Positions 13,354 through 20,970 of a stretch of 64,000 nt of DNA are shown here, piece by piece. The stretch is from positions 1 to 64,000 of the forward strand of contig NZ_CP051008.1 in NCBI RefSeq assembly GCF_014673495.1, read 5' to 3'. The translations under genes were made by a program, and so were the position numbers. Source of the DNA: Streptomyces griseofuscus (GTDB lineage: Bacteria; Actinomycetota; Actinomycetes; Streptomycetales; Streptomycetaceae). Each line of letters begins with the position of its first letter. Within the stretch, counting starts at the first letter, position 1. A model generated the notes under the pieces. It saw only the letters and a program-made list of their open reading frames with translations. It did not search any database and was not told the origin of the DNA.

Positions 13354-13773
13354 TCAGGGGATCTGCCGGACCGAGGCGTCGTGGTGGCTGGTGGAGACGG
13401 GCGTATCCACCGGGTGGAGCCAGCGCAGCGGCACGGTCAGGGTGCCGATCCGCGGCAGTTCGACGGGCTCGCCCTCGGCGTCCAGGAGCATCCCGGAGAC
13501 CTGGTAGCCGCCCCTGGGCGGGAGGCCGGCCTCCTGCGCCTGGTCCTCGGTGAGGTCCACCGTGACCCGGGTGCTCGCCCTCATCACCAGGCCGTGCGCG
13601 GTCCGTGCGGCGGTGTCCACGTCGACCACGGACAGCGGGAAGTACGTACCGCGCAGCCAGCTCAGCGGCCACCAGGAGTCGCCCATCGTCTCCGGCCGGT
13701 ACCGGCGATACGGCAGCGCGAACGGCACCTCGCAGCGGTAGGTCTCGCCCACCCGGACGTCCTTGGTGCGCAT
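13354..13773 (-). CDS. Left-arm copy of the 139-aa hypothetical protein
   Basis: Mirror of 20,971-21,390; see that entry. Confidence 0.5.
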   Translation of the reverse strand: MRTKDVRVGETYRCEVPFALPYRRYRPETMGDSWWPLSWLRGTYFPLSVVDVDTAARTAHGLVMRASTRVTVDLTEDQAQEAGLPPRGGYQVSGMLLDAEGEPVELPRIGTLTVPLRWLHPVDTPVSTSHHDASVRQIP

Positions 13774-13897
13774 ACCTCCAGGGTCCTCCCCGCCGGGCGC
13801 CGCCGCTCGGCGCCGGGTTTCGTCCGTACCGTCCCGGAGCGCCCCGCCCCGGCGCTACCGTGAACAGACACGCCAGCAACCCGCCCAGGAGCCCCGG

Positions 13898-14128
13898 ATG
13901 AGCCAGCAGCCGGCCCCCGCGCCCGCCCGCCAGCCCCTCGATGAGCACGCCGCCGAATCGGTCCTCGCGTACGCGGCCGCGGAGCGCGCCAAGACGGACG
14001 TCCTCGCCTCGGTCCTGGAGGACATCGCGGCCAACGGCTACCCGGCCCCGGAGTCCGGCGTGCCGTGGGAAACCGCCCGCGACGCCCACCTCGCCCGCCT
14101 CGCCGATGAGCAGCCCCGTGTCGCCTGA
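13898..14128 (+). CDS. Left-arm copy of the 76-aa antitoxin-like protein
   Basis: Mirror of 20,616-20,846; see that entry. Overlaps the next frame by 23 bases. Confidence 0.5.
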   Translation: MSQQPAPAPARQPLDEHAAESVLAYAAAERAKTDVLASVLEDIAANGYPAPESGVPWETARDAHLARLADEQPRVA

Positions 14129-14375
14129 GCACGGAGCGCGCCGCTCCCAGGTCGTCATGGTGGAGCCCGCGCTCACCCAGCTCGCCAAGCTCACCGCGCA
14201 CGAGACCCACCGCCTGGACCGCGCGATCGTCGCCATCAGCGTCAACCCGGAGCTCGGCACCGAGGTGCCCGGCACCCTGCTGCGCGACTACGCCGACGAG
14301 GTCGACGGAGTCCGGGTGATCTACTACGTCACCGCCCTGCGGACCATCACGATCGTGGCGTACGTCGAAGCCTGA
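14106..14375 (+). CDS. Left-arm copy of the 89-aa RelE/ParE-like protein
   Basis: Mirror of 20,369-20,638; see that entry. Confidence 0.5.
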   Translation: MSSPVSPEHGARRSQVVMVEPALTQLAKLTAHETHRLDRAIVAISVNPELGTEVPGTLLRDYADEVDGVRVIYYVTALRTITIVAYVEA

Positions 14376-14385
14376 GCAGCACATG

Positions 14386-14424
14386 CAGCAGCGCCCCGGA
14401 CCGCGAAGGTCCGGGGCGCTGCTG
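14386..14424. terminator. Left-arm copy of a bidirectional terminator
   Basis: Mirror of the 17-bp stem at 20,320-20,358, between two converging genes. Confidence 0.6.
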
Positions 14425-14566
14425 TGTCTGCTGCACGGCGGCCGGCGGGGTGCTGCACGGCGAGCCGGCGGCCGGGCGGCACACGGGTGCTGCTCGTGCA
14501 GCAGGGCCGGTGCAGCGGGGCAGCGGAGCCGTGCAGCGCCCGGCCCGTGGGCCTGCTGCACGGCGG

Positions 14567-14954
14567 TCAGTCGCCGTCGGTGGCCCACCGCTCCATCTCG
14601 CTCGGGTCCTTCTTCAGCAGGGTGTCGCGGCGGGACTGGGCGGTGGCCCGGGTGACGCTCATGGAGCTCGCCAGCTCGCCGTAGGAGCCGCCCCGGGCGG
14701 CGTGCTGCCGCACGGCGGCGTCCCGGATGCCCTCCAGCCGGTTCATCAGCCCGTCGGACATCAGCACGGTGGTCGCGAGGTCCTCGGTGCTCGCACTACC
14801 GGCGCGCAGCTGCGCCAGGCCGTGCAGGACGGCACCGAGCCGCATGGCCATCTGCCCGACGTCGTCGCCCAGCGCACGGGGCGTCGGCGGCGGACAGAGG
14901 GATCGTGAGGTCAGGGACGGGGGCGGGGGCGGTGTTCTCGGGCTCGGTGGTCAC
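14567..14954 (-). pseudogene. Frameshifted left-arm copy of the 128-aa protein gene
   Basis: Mirror of 19,791-20,177 with one extra G in a short G run near 14,880, which shifts the frame after about 25 codons and leaves only a 94-aa internal ORF. The intact frame on the right arm shows that this is a single-base error in the left arm, typical of homopolymer miscalls. Confidence 0.75.
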
Positions 14955-14992
14955 CGGGTTCCTCCTGGTGGTGTTCGGCGGCGGGGCGGTGC

Positions 14993-15433
14993 TCAGCGGT
15001 CGACGACGTCCTTGTCGAGATCGCGGTGGTGGAGGTCGACGGCCAGGCCGCGCCCCTCGTACCGCGCGGCTAGATCGGCGACCCGGTACGCGGCGGCGGC
15101 CTCGGTGTCGCCGGACAGGGCGGCGGCGAGCGCGTCGGCCACCGTCGCGGAACGGTGCCGGCCGCCCGCGCAGCCGACCGCGACGGCCAGCGGCTCGTCC
15201 TGGCGCGGCCCGGCGAGGTAGGCGTCCACGGTCGCGGCGATGGCGTGCACCAGCGCCAGGACGCCGTCGGTGGCCATCACCGCCTCGCGCACGGGGGCGT
15301 CCCGGGCGGTGAGGTAGCGCAGCTCCGGACGCAGGTGGGGGTCGCGGAACTGGTGGCGCAGGTCGTAGCAGGCGCGGGCGTCCGGCTGCGGGCCGTGCAG
15401 GTAGCCGAACGAGGTGATGGCCACGGTGAGCAT
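14993..15433 (-). CDS. Left-arm copy of the RapZ-C-like protein
   Basis: Mirror of 19,312-19,752; see that entry. Confidence 0.5.
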   Translation of the reverse strand: MLTVAITSFGYLHGPQPDARACYDLRHQFRDPHLRPELRYLTARDAPVREAVMATDGVLALVHAIAATVDAYLAGPRQDEPLAVAVGCAGGRHRSATVADALAAALSGDTEAAAAYRVADLAARYEGRGLAVDLHHRDLDKDVVDR

Positions 15434-15473
15434 CGCGGGCGCTCCTGGGGGAGGTGAGGGGTGCGGGAGGGGG

Positions 15474-15821
15474 TCAGAGCCACTGGAAGGCGCGCCGGAC
15501 GTCGCCCGCGGCCCCGGAGAGGTTGTCGGCGTGCAGCCGCACGTCGAAGTCGTACGGGTCGTCGGCCGCGTCCATGACGCGCTCGGAGGCAGCGTCGAAG
15601 ACCCCGGCGAACGCCTCGTGGACACCGGCGGCCTTAAGGGCCTGGACGATGTCGTCGTGGTCGGCGCCGCCGCGCCGGACGGCGTCGGCGAGCAGGTTGA
15701 GCGCGGCGGCCGCGGCCGGGGCGAGCACGGCCAGGTCCTCGCCGACGGCGGTGGTGCGGGTCCGTTCGACCCCCGTCTCGATGTGGCTGATCCGGGCGAG
15801 GGACGTCGACTGCTGCTCCAT
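15474..15821 (-). CDS. Left-arm copy of the 115-aa hypothetical protein
   Basis: Mirror of 18,924-19,271; see that entry. Confidence 0.5.
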   Translation of the reverse strand: MEQQSTSLARISHIETGVERTRTTAVGEDLAVLAPAAAAALNLLADAVRRGGADHDDIVQALKAAGVHEAFAGVFDAASERVMDAADDPYDFDVRLHADNLSGAAGDVRRAFQWL

Positions 15822-15930
15822 GAGGACTCCGATCAGGGGCGCGGTGGGCGGGGGAAGGTGGCGGTGGAGTGCGTGCCGGAGAGCGATGACATTCGGGGCC
15901 GGCCTCCCGGCGAGCACGGCGGTGGAGCGG

Positions 15931-16413
15931 TCAGTCGTGCTGGGCGAGGTAGCGGGCGGCGGTGTCCACGAACTGGTCGTGGGCGACCATCGCGGCCTCC
16001 CGCGCGGCGGTGAGCTCCTCGGTGCTGCCGAAGTGGTCCCGGATCGCGTACGTCAGCGTGATCATGTGGTCGGCGGCGGTGCGCACGGCCGGGTCCGTGA
16101 TCAGCACGCGCATCGCGACCAGCGGCCGGGTGACCTGGGAGCGGGTCTGGTGGCTCTCGCGGCGCAGCGACTGGATCAGCTCGGCCTCGGAGCCCTTGAG
16201 GACGGCGTCGCCGCGCATCCACATCGTGCGGCGGTGGTCGCTGGCGGCGCAGGCCAGCGCGGTAACGGCCTCCAGGCGGTCCCGCCGGATCGTCTCGCCG
16301 TGGCTCACGCGGACGGACCGTTCGGCGGCCCGCTCCTGGAAGCGACCGCTGATGAACGAGCCGAGCAGCGTGCCGACGACGGCGATGGCGGCGGTGACGA
16401 GGGCGAGTAACAC
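15931..16413 (-). CDS. Left-arm copy of the KilB-like membrane protein
   Basis: Mirror of 18,332-18,814; see that entry. Confidence 0.5.
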   Translation of the reverse strand: MLLALVTAAIAVVGTLLGSFISGRFQERAAERSVRVSHGETIRRDRLEAVTALACAASDHRRTMWMRGDAVLKGSEAELIQSLRRESHQTRSQVTRPLVAMRVLITDPAVRTAADHMITLTYAIRDHFGSTEELTAAREAAMVAHDQFVDTAARYLAQHD

Positions 16414-16430
16414 GGTGGGTCCTCCCGAAG

Positions 16431-16469
16431 GTGTATGAACTTCAATACACTGTATGGAAGTTCATACAC
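16431..16469. promoter_or_regulatory. Left-arm copy of the 39-bp palindromic operator
   Basis: Mirror of 18,276-18,314. Confidence 0.6.
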
Positions 16470-16577
16470 CCAGGGAAGGGGATCGCCCATGATTCTTTTC
16501 GCGGGCCTCCGACCTGCGCGGTTCCCGCCCGCGGGAACCGTGTGCACCGATCTGACACACCCCGCCCGCAACGCGAA

Positions 16578-16612
16578 GCGGCGCCGCATCCCTCGGGAGG
16601 ATGCGGCGCCGC
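16578..16612. terminator. Left-arm copy of a terminator hairpin
   Basis: Mirror of 18,133-18,167. Confidence 0.6.
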
Positions 16613-16631
16613 TGACTTCAGGGCTGCCCGG

Positions 16632-17027
16632 CTACGCGGTCCGGCGGGTGGGCACGGCCGTGAGGTGACGCTGCGGGGCGGGGACGCAGGGCTCGGCGAG
16701 TTCGCCGGCGCGGATCGCCTCGATCGCGTCGCGCAGCGCCTCTTCCATCTCCTCGACGGTCTCGTACCCGGCGAAGTACGGGTGGATGAAGTAGCTGCGG
16801 TAGCGGCCCTCGGGCCGCAGGACGATGTTCCGCTCGACCAGCTGGTTCATCGCGATGGACGTGCGGTTCTTGCTGAGGCCCACACGCGCCCGCAGCTCGG
16901 CCTGTGAGGCGTTCACCTCGCCGCCGGGGCGCTGGACCTCGGTCATCGCGCTCAGGAGGTCGTAGTTGGCCTTGGAGAGCTCCAGGCGGTGCAGCTGCGC
17001 GTACCCGAGGTGAGCTTGGATCAGCAT
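16632..17027 (-). CDS. Winged-helix protein (left-arm copy, natural context)
   Basis: 131-aa protein identical to the product of 17,718-18,113. On this arm its ATG overlaps the stop codon region of the upstream 205-aa winged-helix gene (17,021-17,638) by seven bases, which is the natural, translationally coupled arrangement. The right-arm copy has lost all but the last codons of that upstream gene. The innermost left arm plus the loop therefore preserve the true gene order. Confidence 0.7.
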   Translation of the reverse strand: MLIQAHLGYAQLHRLELSKANYDLLSAMTEVQRPGGEVNASQAELRARVGLSKNRTSIAMNQLVERNIVLRPEGRYRSYFIHPYFAGYETVEEMEEALRDAIEAIRAGELAEPCVPAPQRHLTAVPTRRTA

Positions 17028-17638
17028 GCCTGCTCCTCCACATCGTTGTCGCCGAACGCCAGCTGCCGCGTCCGCGGGGCCGGCGCGGCCGGGGCCGTGA
17101 ACTCCGGGAAGCGCTCGCTCGCCGCCTTCTCCAGCGCCATCACATCTTCCCGCATCTCCGGGAAGTGCTTCCGCAGCGCGGCCCTGGCGTCCTGGCGCAG
17201 CTGCTCCAGGGCCTCTTCCTGGAGGTCGCCGTTGCCCTTGAAGCAGATCAGCGGGTTGACCACGATCACCGAGTTGGCCCGGCGCTGGAGCATGTGCCAG
17301 TTCTCCAGGCTGCCCAGCGCCCGGGTGACGTTCGCACGCTCGACTCCGAGGTGCTTGGCGACCTTGACGTGGGTGATCTTCAGGCGGCCCTCGACCTGGC
17401 GGCCCATGCAGAACAGCAGGACCGCCGACTGGACCGGCGACATCCCGTACCTGGCGATCAGCACAGCCAGGACGTCGGCGAGGAAGGCGTTGCTGACCAT
17501 GCTGAAGCCGCGGGAGCCCCACGCGTCGTGCGGGGCCCGGTACGTGTAGTCGACCTTCGCCGACCGCACCGGCCGACCGGCCTTCGGCGGCGTACGGTCC
17601 AGGGCCTTGGCGAAGCTGTCCGCCAGCGGCGACGTCAC
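17021..17638 (-). CDS. Winged-helix (MarR/RepL-like) DNA-binding protein, single copy in the loop
   Basis: 205 aa from a GTG at 17,638; the only gene that spans the unduplicated loop. The middle has a winged-helix pattern: a helix pair with the motif KHLGVERANVTRALGSLE (about residues 85-102), followed by a hydrophobic wing ending in VIVVNP. The VNP...G ending resembles RepL-type plasmid initiators as well as MarR regulators; I cannot separate these. It is followed with overlap by a second winged-helix gene. Upstream of about 17,657 the sequence is the artificial fold-back, so the true start could lie further upstream and the N-terminus shown may be incomplete. The ORF itself reads on into the chimeric part, giving a spurious 27-residue extension. 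Confidence 0.65.
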   Translation of the reverse strand: MTSPLADSFAKALDRTPPKAGRPVRSAKVDYTYRAPHDAWGSRGFSMVSNAFLADVLAVLIARYGMSPVQSAVLLFCMGRQVEGRLKITHVKVAKHLGVERANVTRALGSLENWHMLQRRANSVIVVNPLICFKGNGDLQEEALEQLRQDARAALRKHFPEMREDVMALEKAASERFPEFTAPAAPAPRTRQLAFGDNDVEEQAC

Positions 17639-17660
17639 GGGCTCACCGCGGTCCACCGAC

Positions 17661-17723
17661 CGCCGGCCCGCGGACGCGGCAGCTGGCGTTCGGCGACAAC
17701 GATGTGGAGGAGCAGGCATGCTG
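17661..17723 (+). pseudogene. 3' fragment of the 205-aa winged-helix gene
   Basis: The last 20 or so codons of the single-copy winged-helix gene (ending in DNDVEEQAC) are repeated here in the opposite orientation, directly joined to its 5' side at about 17,657. It is the outer limit of the fold-back and not a real gene remnant. Confidence 0.8.
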
Positions 17724-18113
17724 ATCCAAGCTCACCTCGGGTACGCGCAGCTGCACCGCCTGGAGCTCTCCAAGGCCAACTACGACCTCCTGAGCGCGAT
17801 GACCGAGGTCCAGCGCCCCGGCGGCGAGGTGAACGCCTCACAGGCCGAGCTGCGGGCGCGTGTGGGCCTCAGCAAGAACCGCACGTCCATCGCGATGAAC
17901 CAGCTGGTCGAGCGGAACATCGTCCTGCGGCCCGAGGGCCGCTACCGCAGCTACTTCATCCACCCGTACTTCGCCGGGTACGAGACCGTCGAGGAGATGG
18001 AAGAGGCGCTGCGCGACGCGATCGAGGCGATCCGCGCCGGCGAACTCGCCGAGCCCTGCGTCCCCGCCCCGCAGCGTCACCTCACGGCCGTGCCCACCCG
18101 CCGGACCGCGTAG
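17718..18113 (+). CDS. Winged-helix DNA-binding protein, 131 aa
   Basis: Small protein with a winged-helix pattern: a helix ending in LLSAMTEVQ, then ASQAELRARVGLSKNRTSI as helix 2-turn-recognition helix (about residues 42-60), and a basic wing (RPEGRYRSYFIHPYFAG, about residues 77-93). The wing ending in IHP is reminiscent of RepL-type or MarR-type proteins. ATG start preceded by GGAGGAGCAGG. Followed by a strong hairpin terminator, then by a large palindrome in front of a KilB-like gene, so a Kor-type repressor role is a reasonable guess. A role in replication initiation is the alternative. Confidence 0.65.
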   Translation: MLIQAHLGYAQLHRLELSKANYDLLSAMTEVQRPGGEVNASQAELRARVGLSKNRTSIAMNQLVERNIVLRPEGRYRSYFIHPYFAGYETVEEMEEALRDAIEAIRAGELAEPCVPAPQRHLTAVPTRRTA

Positions 18114-18132
18114 CCGGGCAGCCCTGAAGTCA

Positions 18133-18167
18133 GCGGCGCCGCATCCTCCCGAGGGATGCGGCGCCGC
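18133..18167 (+). terminator. Hairpin terminator after the winged-helix gene
   Basis: GCGGCGCCGCATCC pairs with its inverted copy across a short loop. No T tract, as is usual in Streptomyces. Confidence 0.7.
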
Positions 18168-18275
18168 TTCGCGTTGCGGGCGGGGTGTGTCAGATCGGTG
18201 CACACGGTTCCCGCGGGCGGGAACCGCGCAGGTCGGAGGCCCGCGAAAAGAATCATGGGCGATCCCCTTCCCTGG

Positions 18276-18314
18276 GTGTATGAACTTCCATACAGTGTAT
18301 TGAAGTTCATACAC
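18276..18314. promoter_or_regulatory. 39-bp nearly perfect palindrome, probable operator
   Basis: Outer arms GTGTATGAACTTC and GAAGTTCATACAC flank an inner ATACA-G-TGTAT, giving 18 of 19 possible pairs. It is AT-rich against a GC-rich background and ends 17 bases before the start of the KilB-like gene, so it overlaps the expected promoter. Likely binding site of a dimeric repressor, perhaps one of the neighbouring winged-helix proteins. Confidence 0.75.
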
Positions 18315-18331
18315 CTTCGGGAGGACCCACC

Positions 18332-18814
18332 GTGTTACTCGCCCTCGTCACCGCCGCCATCGCCGTCGTCGGCACGCTGCTCGGCTCGTTCATCAGCGGT
18401 CGCTTCCAGGAGCGGGCCGCCGAACGGTCCGTCCGCGTGAGCCACGGCGAGACGATCCGGCGGGACCGCCTGGAGGCCGTTACCGCGCTGGCCTGCGCCG
18501 CCAGCGACCACCGCCGCACGATGTGGATGCGCGGCGACGCCGTCCTCAAGGGCTCCGAGGCCGAGCTGATCCAGTCGCTGCGCCGCGAGAGCCACCAGAC
18601 CCGCTCCCAGGTCACCCGGCCGCTGGTCGCGATGCGCGTGCTGATCACGGACCCGGCCGTGCGCACCGCCGCCGACCACATGATCACGCTGACGTACGCG
18701 ATCCGGGACCACTTCGGCAGCACCGAGGAGCTCACCGCCGCGCGGGAGGCCGCGATGGTCGCCCACGACCAGTTCGTGGACACCGCCGCCCGCTACCTCG
18801 CCCAGCACGACTGA
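18332..18814 (+). CDS. KilB-like small membrane-anchored protein
   Basis: 160 aa, GTG start preceded by GGGAGGACC. An N-terminal transmembrane segment (about residues 1-22, LLALVTAAIAVVGTLLGSFI) is followed by a basic, mostly helical cytoplasmic part with RRDRLEAVTALACAASDHRR. This layout matches the short proteins called KilB in Streptomyces plasmids and mobile elements, which are linked to transfer or spread and are toxic unless repressed. The name rests on resemblance from memory. The strong palindrome right upstream fits tight repression. Confidence 0.5.
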   Translation: MLLALVTAAIAVVGTLLGSFISGRFQERAAERSVRVSHGETIRRDRLEAVTALACAASDHRRTMWMRGDAVLKGSEAELIQSLRRESHQTRSQVTRPLVAMRVLITDPAVRTAADHMITLTYAIRDHFGSTEELTAAREAAMVAHDQFVDTAARYLAQHD

Positions 18815-18849
18815 CCGCTCCACCGCCGTGCTCGCCGGGAGGCCGGCCC

Positions 18850-18871
18850 CGAATGTCATCGCTCTCCGGCA
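18850..18871 (+). repeat. 22-bp motif shared with 55,652-55,673
   Basis: Exact 22-bp match containing GAATGTCATCGCTCTCCGG. Here it lies 52 bases upstream of the next gene; the other copy lies upstream of a minus-strand gene in the same relative orientation. Function unknown, possibly a promoter or regulator site. Confidence 0.6.
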
Positions 18872-18923
18872 CGCACTCCACCGCCACCTTCCCCCGCCCA
18901 CCGCGCCCCTGATCGGAGTCCTC

Positions 18924-19271
18924 ATGGAGCAGCAGTCGACGTCCCTCGCCCGGATCAGCCACATCGAGACGGGGGTCGAACGGACCCGCACCACCGCCGT
19001 CGGCGAGGACCTGGCCGTGCTCGCCCCGGCCGCGGCCGCCGCGCTCAACCTGCTCGCCGACGCCGTCCGGCGCGGCGGCGCCGACCACGACGACATCGTC
19101 CAGGCCCTTAAGGCCGCCGGTGTCCACGAGGCGTTCGCCGGGGTCTTCGACGCTGCCTCCGAGCGCGTCATGGACGCGGCCGACGACCCGTACGACTTCG
19201 ACGTGCGGCTGCACGCCGACAACCTCTCCGGGGCCGCGGGCGACGTCCGGCGCGCCTTCCAGTGGCTCTGA
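18924..19271 (+). CDS. Hypothetical protein, 115 aa
   Basis: I do not recognise it. The protein is alanine-rich and helical in the middle (AAAAALNLLADAVRR), acidic toward the end (DAADDPYDFDV), with no membrane segment. ATG start chosen because CGGAGTCC lies just upstream; a GTG at 18,828 would add 32 residues that include the shared 22-bp motif. Confidence 0.55.
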   Translation: MEQQSTSLARISHIETGVERTRTTAVGEDLAVLAPAAAAALNLLADAVRRGGADHDDIVQALKAAGVHEAFAGVFDAASERVMDAADDPYDFDVRLHADNLSGAAGDVRRAFQWL

Positions 19272-19311
19272 CCCCCTCCCGCACCCCTCACCTCCCCCAG
19301 GAGCGCCCGCG

Positions 19312-19752
19312 ATGCTCACCGTGGCCATCACCTCGTTCGGCTACCTGCACGGCCCGCAGCCGGACGCCCGCGCCTGCTACGACCTGCGCCACCAGTTCCG
19401 CGACCCCCACCTGCGTCCGGAGCTGCGCTACCTCACCGCCCGGGACGCCCCCGTGCGCGAGGCGGTGATGGCCACCGACGGCGTCCTGGCGCTGGTGCAC
19501 GCCATCGCCGCGACCGTGGACGCCTACCTCGCCGGGCCGCGCCAGGACGAGCCGCTGGCCGTCGCGGTCGGCTGCGCGGGCGGCCGGCACCGTTCCGCGA
19601 CGGTGGCCGACGCGCTCGCCGCCGCCCTGTCCGGCGACACCGAGGCCGCCGCCGCGTACCGGGTCGCCGATCTAGCCGCGCGGTACGAGGGGCGCGGCCT
19701 GGCCGTCGACCTCCACCACCGCGATCTCGACAAGGACGTCGTCGACCGCTGA
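19312..19752 (+). CDS. RapZ C-terminal-domain-like protein
   Basis: 146 aa. The motif GCAGGRHRSATVADALA (about residues 85-101) matches the GCTGGxHRSV signature of the RapZ C-terminal domain, with the upstream LTVAITSFGYLHGPQPDARACYD fitting the first strand and RF/D-type region of that domain (quoted in pieces: SFGYLHG, DARACYDLR). RapZ proper binds small RNAs and nucleotide-sugars; this short form lacks the N-terminal P-loop kinase-like domain. Short standalone RapZ-C proteins are frequent in actinobacterial mobile DNA and their role is unknown to me. ATG start, GAGCGCC upstream. Confidence 0.7.
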   Translation: MLTVAITSFGYLHGPQPDARACYDLRHQFRDPHLRPELRYLTARDAPVREAVMATDGVLALVHAIAATVDAYLAGPRQDEPLAVAVGCAGGRHRSATVADALAAALSGDTEAAAAYRVADLAARYEGRGLAVDLHHRDLDKDVVDR

Positions 19753-19790
19753 GCACCGCCCCGCCGCCGAACACCACCAGGAGGAACCCG

Positions 19791-20177
19791 GTGACCACCG
19801 AGCCCGAGAACACCGCCCCCGCCCCCGTCCCTGACCTCACGATCCCTCTGTCCGCCGCCGACGCCCGTGCGCTGGGCGACGACGTCGGGCAGATGGCCAT
19901 GCGGCTCGGTGCCGTCCTGCACGGCCTGGCGCAGCTGCGCGCCGGTAGTGCGAGCACCGAGGACCTCGCGACCACCGTGCTGATGTCCGACGGGCTGATG
20001 AACCGGCTGGAGGGCATCCGGGACGCCGCCGTGCGGCAGCACGCCGCCCGGGGCGGCTCCTACGGCGAGCTGGCGAGCTCCATGAGCGTCACCCGGGCCA
20101 CCGCCCAGTCCCGCCGCGACACCCTGCTGAAGAAGGACCCGAGCGAGATGGAGCGGTGGGCCACCGACGGCGACTGA
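19791..20177 (+). CDS. Hypothetical protein with a possible HTH, 128 aa
   Basis: GTG start with CAGGAGGAACCCG upstream, a strong ribosome binding site. N-terminus proline-rich; the C-terminal half (GSYGELASSMSVTRATAQSR, about residues 90-109) has the length and pattern of a helix-turn-helix. Ends in an acidic tail. Not assigned to a family. Confidence 0.55.
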   Translation: MTTEPENTAPAPVPDLTIPLSAADARALGDDVGQMAMRLGAVLHGLAQLRAGSASTEDLATTVLMSDGLMNRLEGIRDAAVRQHAARGGSYGELASSMSVTRATAQSRRDTLLKKDPSEMERWATDGD

Positions 20178-20179
20178 CC

Positions 20180-20319
20180 GCCGTGCAGCAGGCCCACGGG
20201 CCGGGCGCTGCACGGCTCCGCTGCCCCGCTGCACCGGCCCTGCTGCACGAGCAGCACCCGTGTGCCGCCCGGCCGCCGGCTCGCCGTGCAGCACCCCGCC
20301 GGCCGCCGTGCAGCAGACA
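20180..20319. repeat. TGCAGC-rich repeat stretch between converging genes
   Basis: About 140 bases with at least seven GTGCAGCA/CTGCAC-type words in both orientations, followed by a strong hairpin. No gene. May be structured RNA around the terminator or a protein-binding repeat array. Confidence 0.5.
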
Positions 20320-20358
20320 CAGCAGCGCCCCGGACCTTCGCGGTCCGGGGCGCTGCTG
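20320..20358. terminator. Bidirectional terminator
   Basis: Perfect 17-bp stem (CAGCAGCGCCCCGGACC and its complement) with a TTCGC loop, placed between two converging genes. Confidence 0.8.
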
Positions 20359-20368
20359 CATGTGCTGC

Positions 20369-20638
20369 TCAGGCTTCGACGTACGCCACGATCGTGATGG
20401 TCCGCAGGGCGGTGACGTAGTAGATCACCCGGACTCCGTCGACCTCGTCGGCGTAGTCGCGCAGCAGGGTGCCGGGCACCTCGGTGCCGAGCTCCGGGTT
20501 GACGCTGATGGCGACGATCGCGCGGTCCAGGCGGTGGGTCTCGTGCGCGGTGAGCTTGGCGAGCTGGGTGAGCGCGGGCTCCACCATGACGACCTGGGAG
20601 CGGCGCGCTCCGTGCTCAGGCGACACGGGGCTGCTCAT
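20369..20638 (-). CDS. RelE/ParE-type toxin-like protein, 89 aa
   Basis: Short protein whose second half (LGTEVPGTLLRDY, VDGVRVIYYV, TITIVAYVEA) follows the strand pattern of the RelE/ParE fold. Its ATG lies inside the end of the upstream 76-aa gene, overlapping by 23 bases, an arrangement typical of toxin-antitoxin pairs. An inner ATG (MVEPALTQLAK) is an alternative start. The call rests on fold pattern and context only. Confidence 0.5.
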   Translation of the reverse strand: MSSPVSPEHGARRSQVVMVEPALTQLAKLTAHETHRLDRAIVAISVNPELGTEVPGTLLRDYADEVDGVRVIYYVTALRTITIVAYVEA

Positions 20639-20846
20639 CGGCGAGGCGGGCGAGGTGGGCGTCGCGGGCGGTTTCCCACGGCACGCCGGACTCCGGGGCC
20701 GGGTAGCCGTTGGCCGCGATGTCCTCCAGGACCGAGGCGAGGACGTCCGTCTTGGCGCGCTCCGCGGCCGCGTACGCGAGGACCGATTCGGCGGCGTGCT
20801 CATCGAGGGGCTGGCGGGCGGGCGCGGGGGCCGGCTGCTGGCTCAT
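20616..20846 (-). CDS. Small acidic protein, possible antitoxin, 76 aa
   Basis: N-terminus Pro/Gln/Ala-rich, then a helical segment (EHAAESVLAYAAAERAKTDV), then a short tail. Start ATG preceded by CAGGAGCCCC. Encoded directly upstream of, and overlapping, the RelE/ParE-like gene. I cannot match it to a known antitoxin family. Confidence 0.45.
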   Translation of the reverse strand: MSQQPAPAPARQPLDEHAAESVLAYAAAERAKTDVLASVLEDIAANGYPAPESGVPWETARDAHLARLADEQPRVA

Positions 20847-20970
20847 CCGGGGCTCCTGGGCGGGTTGCTGGCGTGTCTGTTCACGGTAGCGCCGGGGCGG
20901 GGCGCTCCGGGACGGTACGGACGAAACCCGGCGCCGAGCGGCGGCGCCCGGCGGGGAGGACCCTGGAGGT

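Larger units (their letters stand above)
1..17085. repeat. Left arm of a ~17-kb inverted duplication (fold-back)
   Basis: Reverse complement of the sequence starting near 17,657. From 11,640 inward paired coordinates add up to 34,744-34,745 and the arms are virtually identical; one extra G near 14,880 and an extra C/G near 17,075 are the indels I found. Outside 11,640 the copy becomes heavily corrupted, and the coordinate sum drifts down to about 34,250 near position 4,420, meaning many net deletions. Anchors I aligned by eye lie at 4,420-4,600, 5,060-5,160, 5,285-5,370, 5,925, 6,190-6,330, 7,150-7,300, 9,430-9,560 and 10,630-10,670. The best explanation is a chimeric fold-back read or assembly artefact. 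A genuine inverted duplication would not decay in this graded way. Confidence 0.92.
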
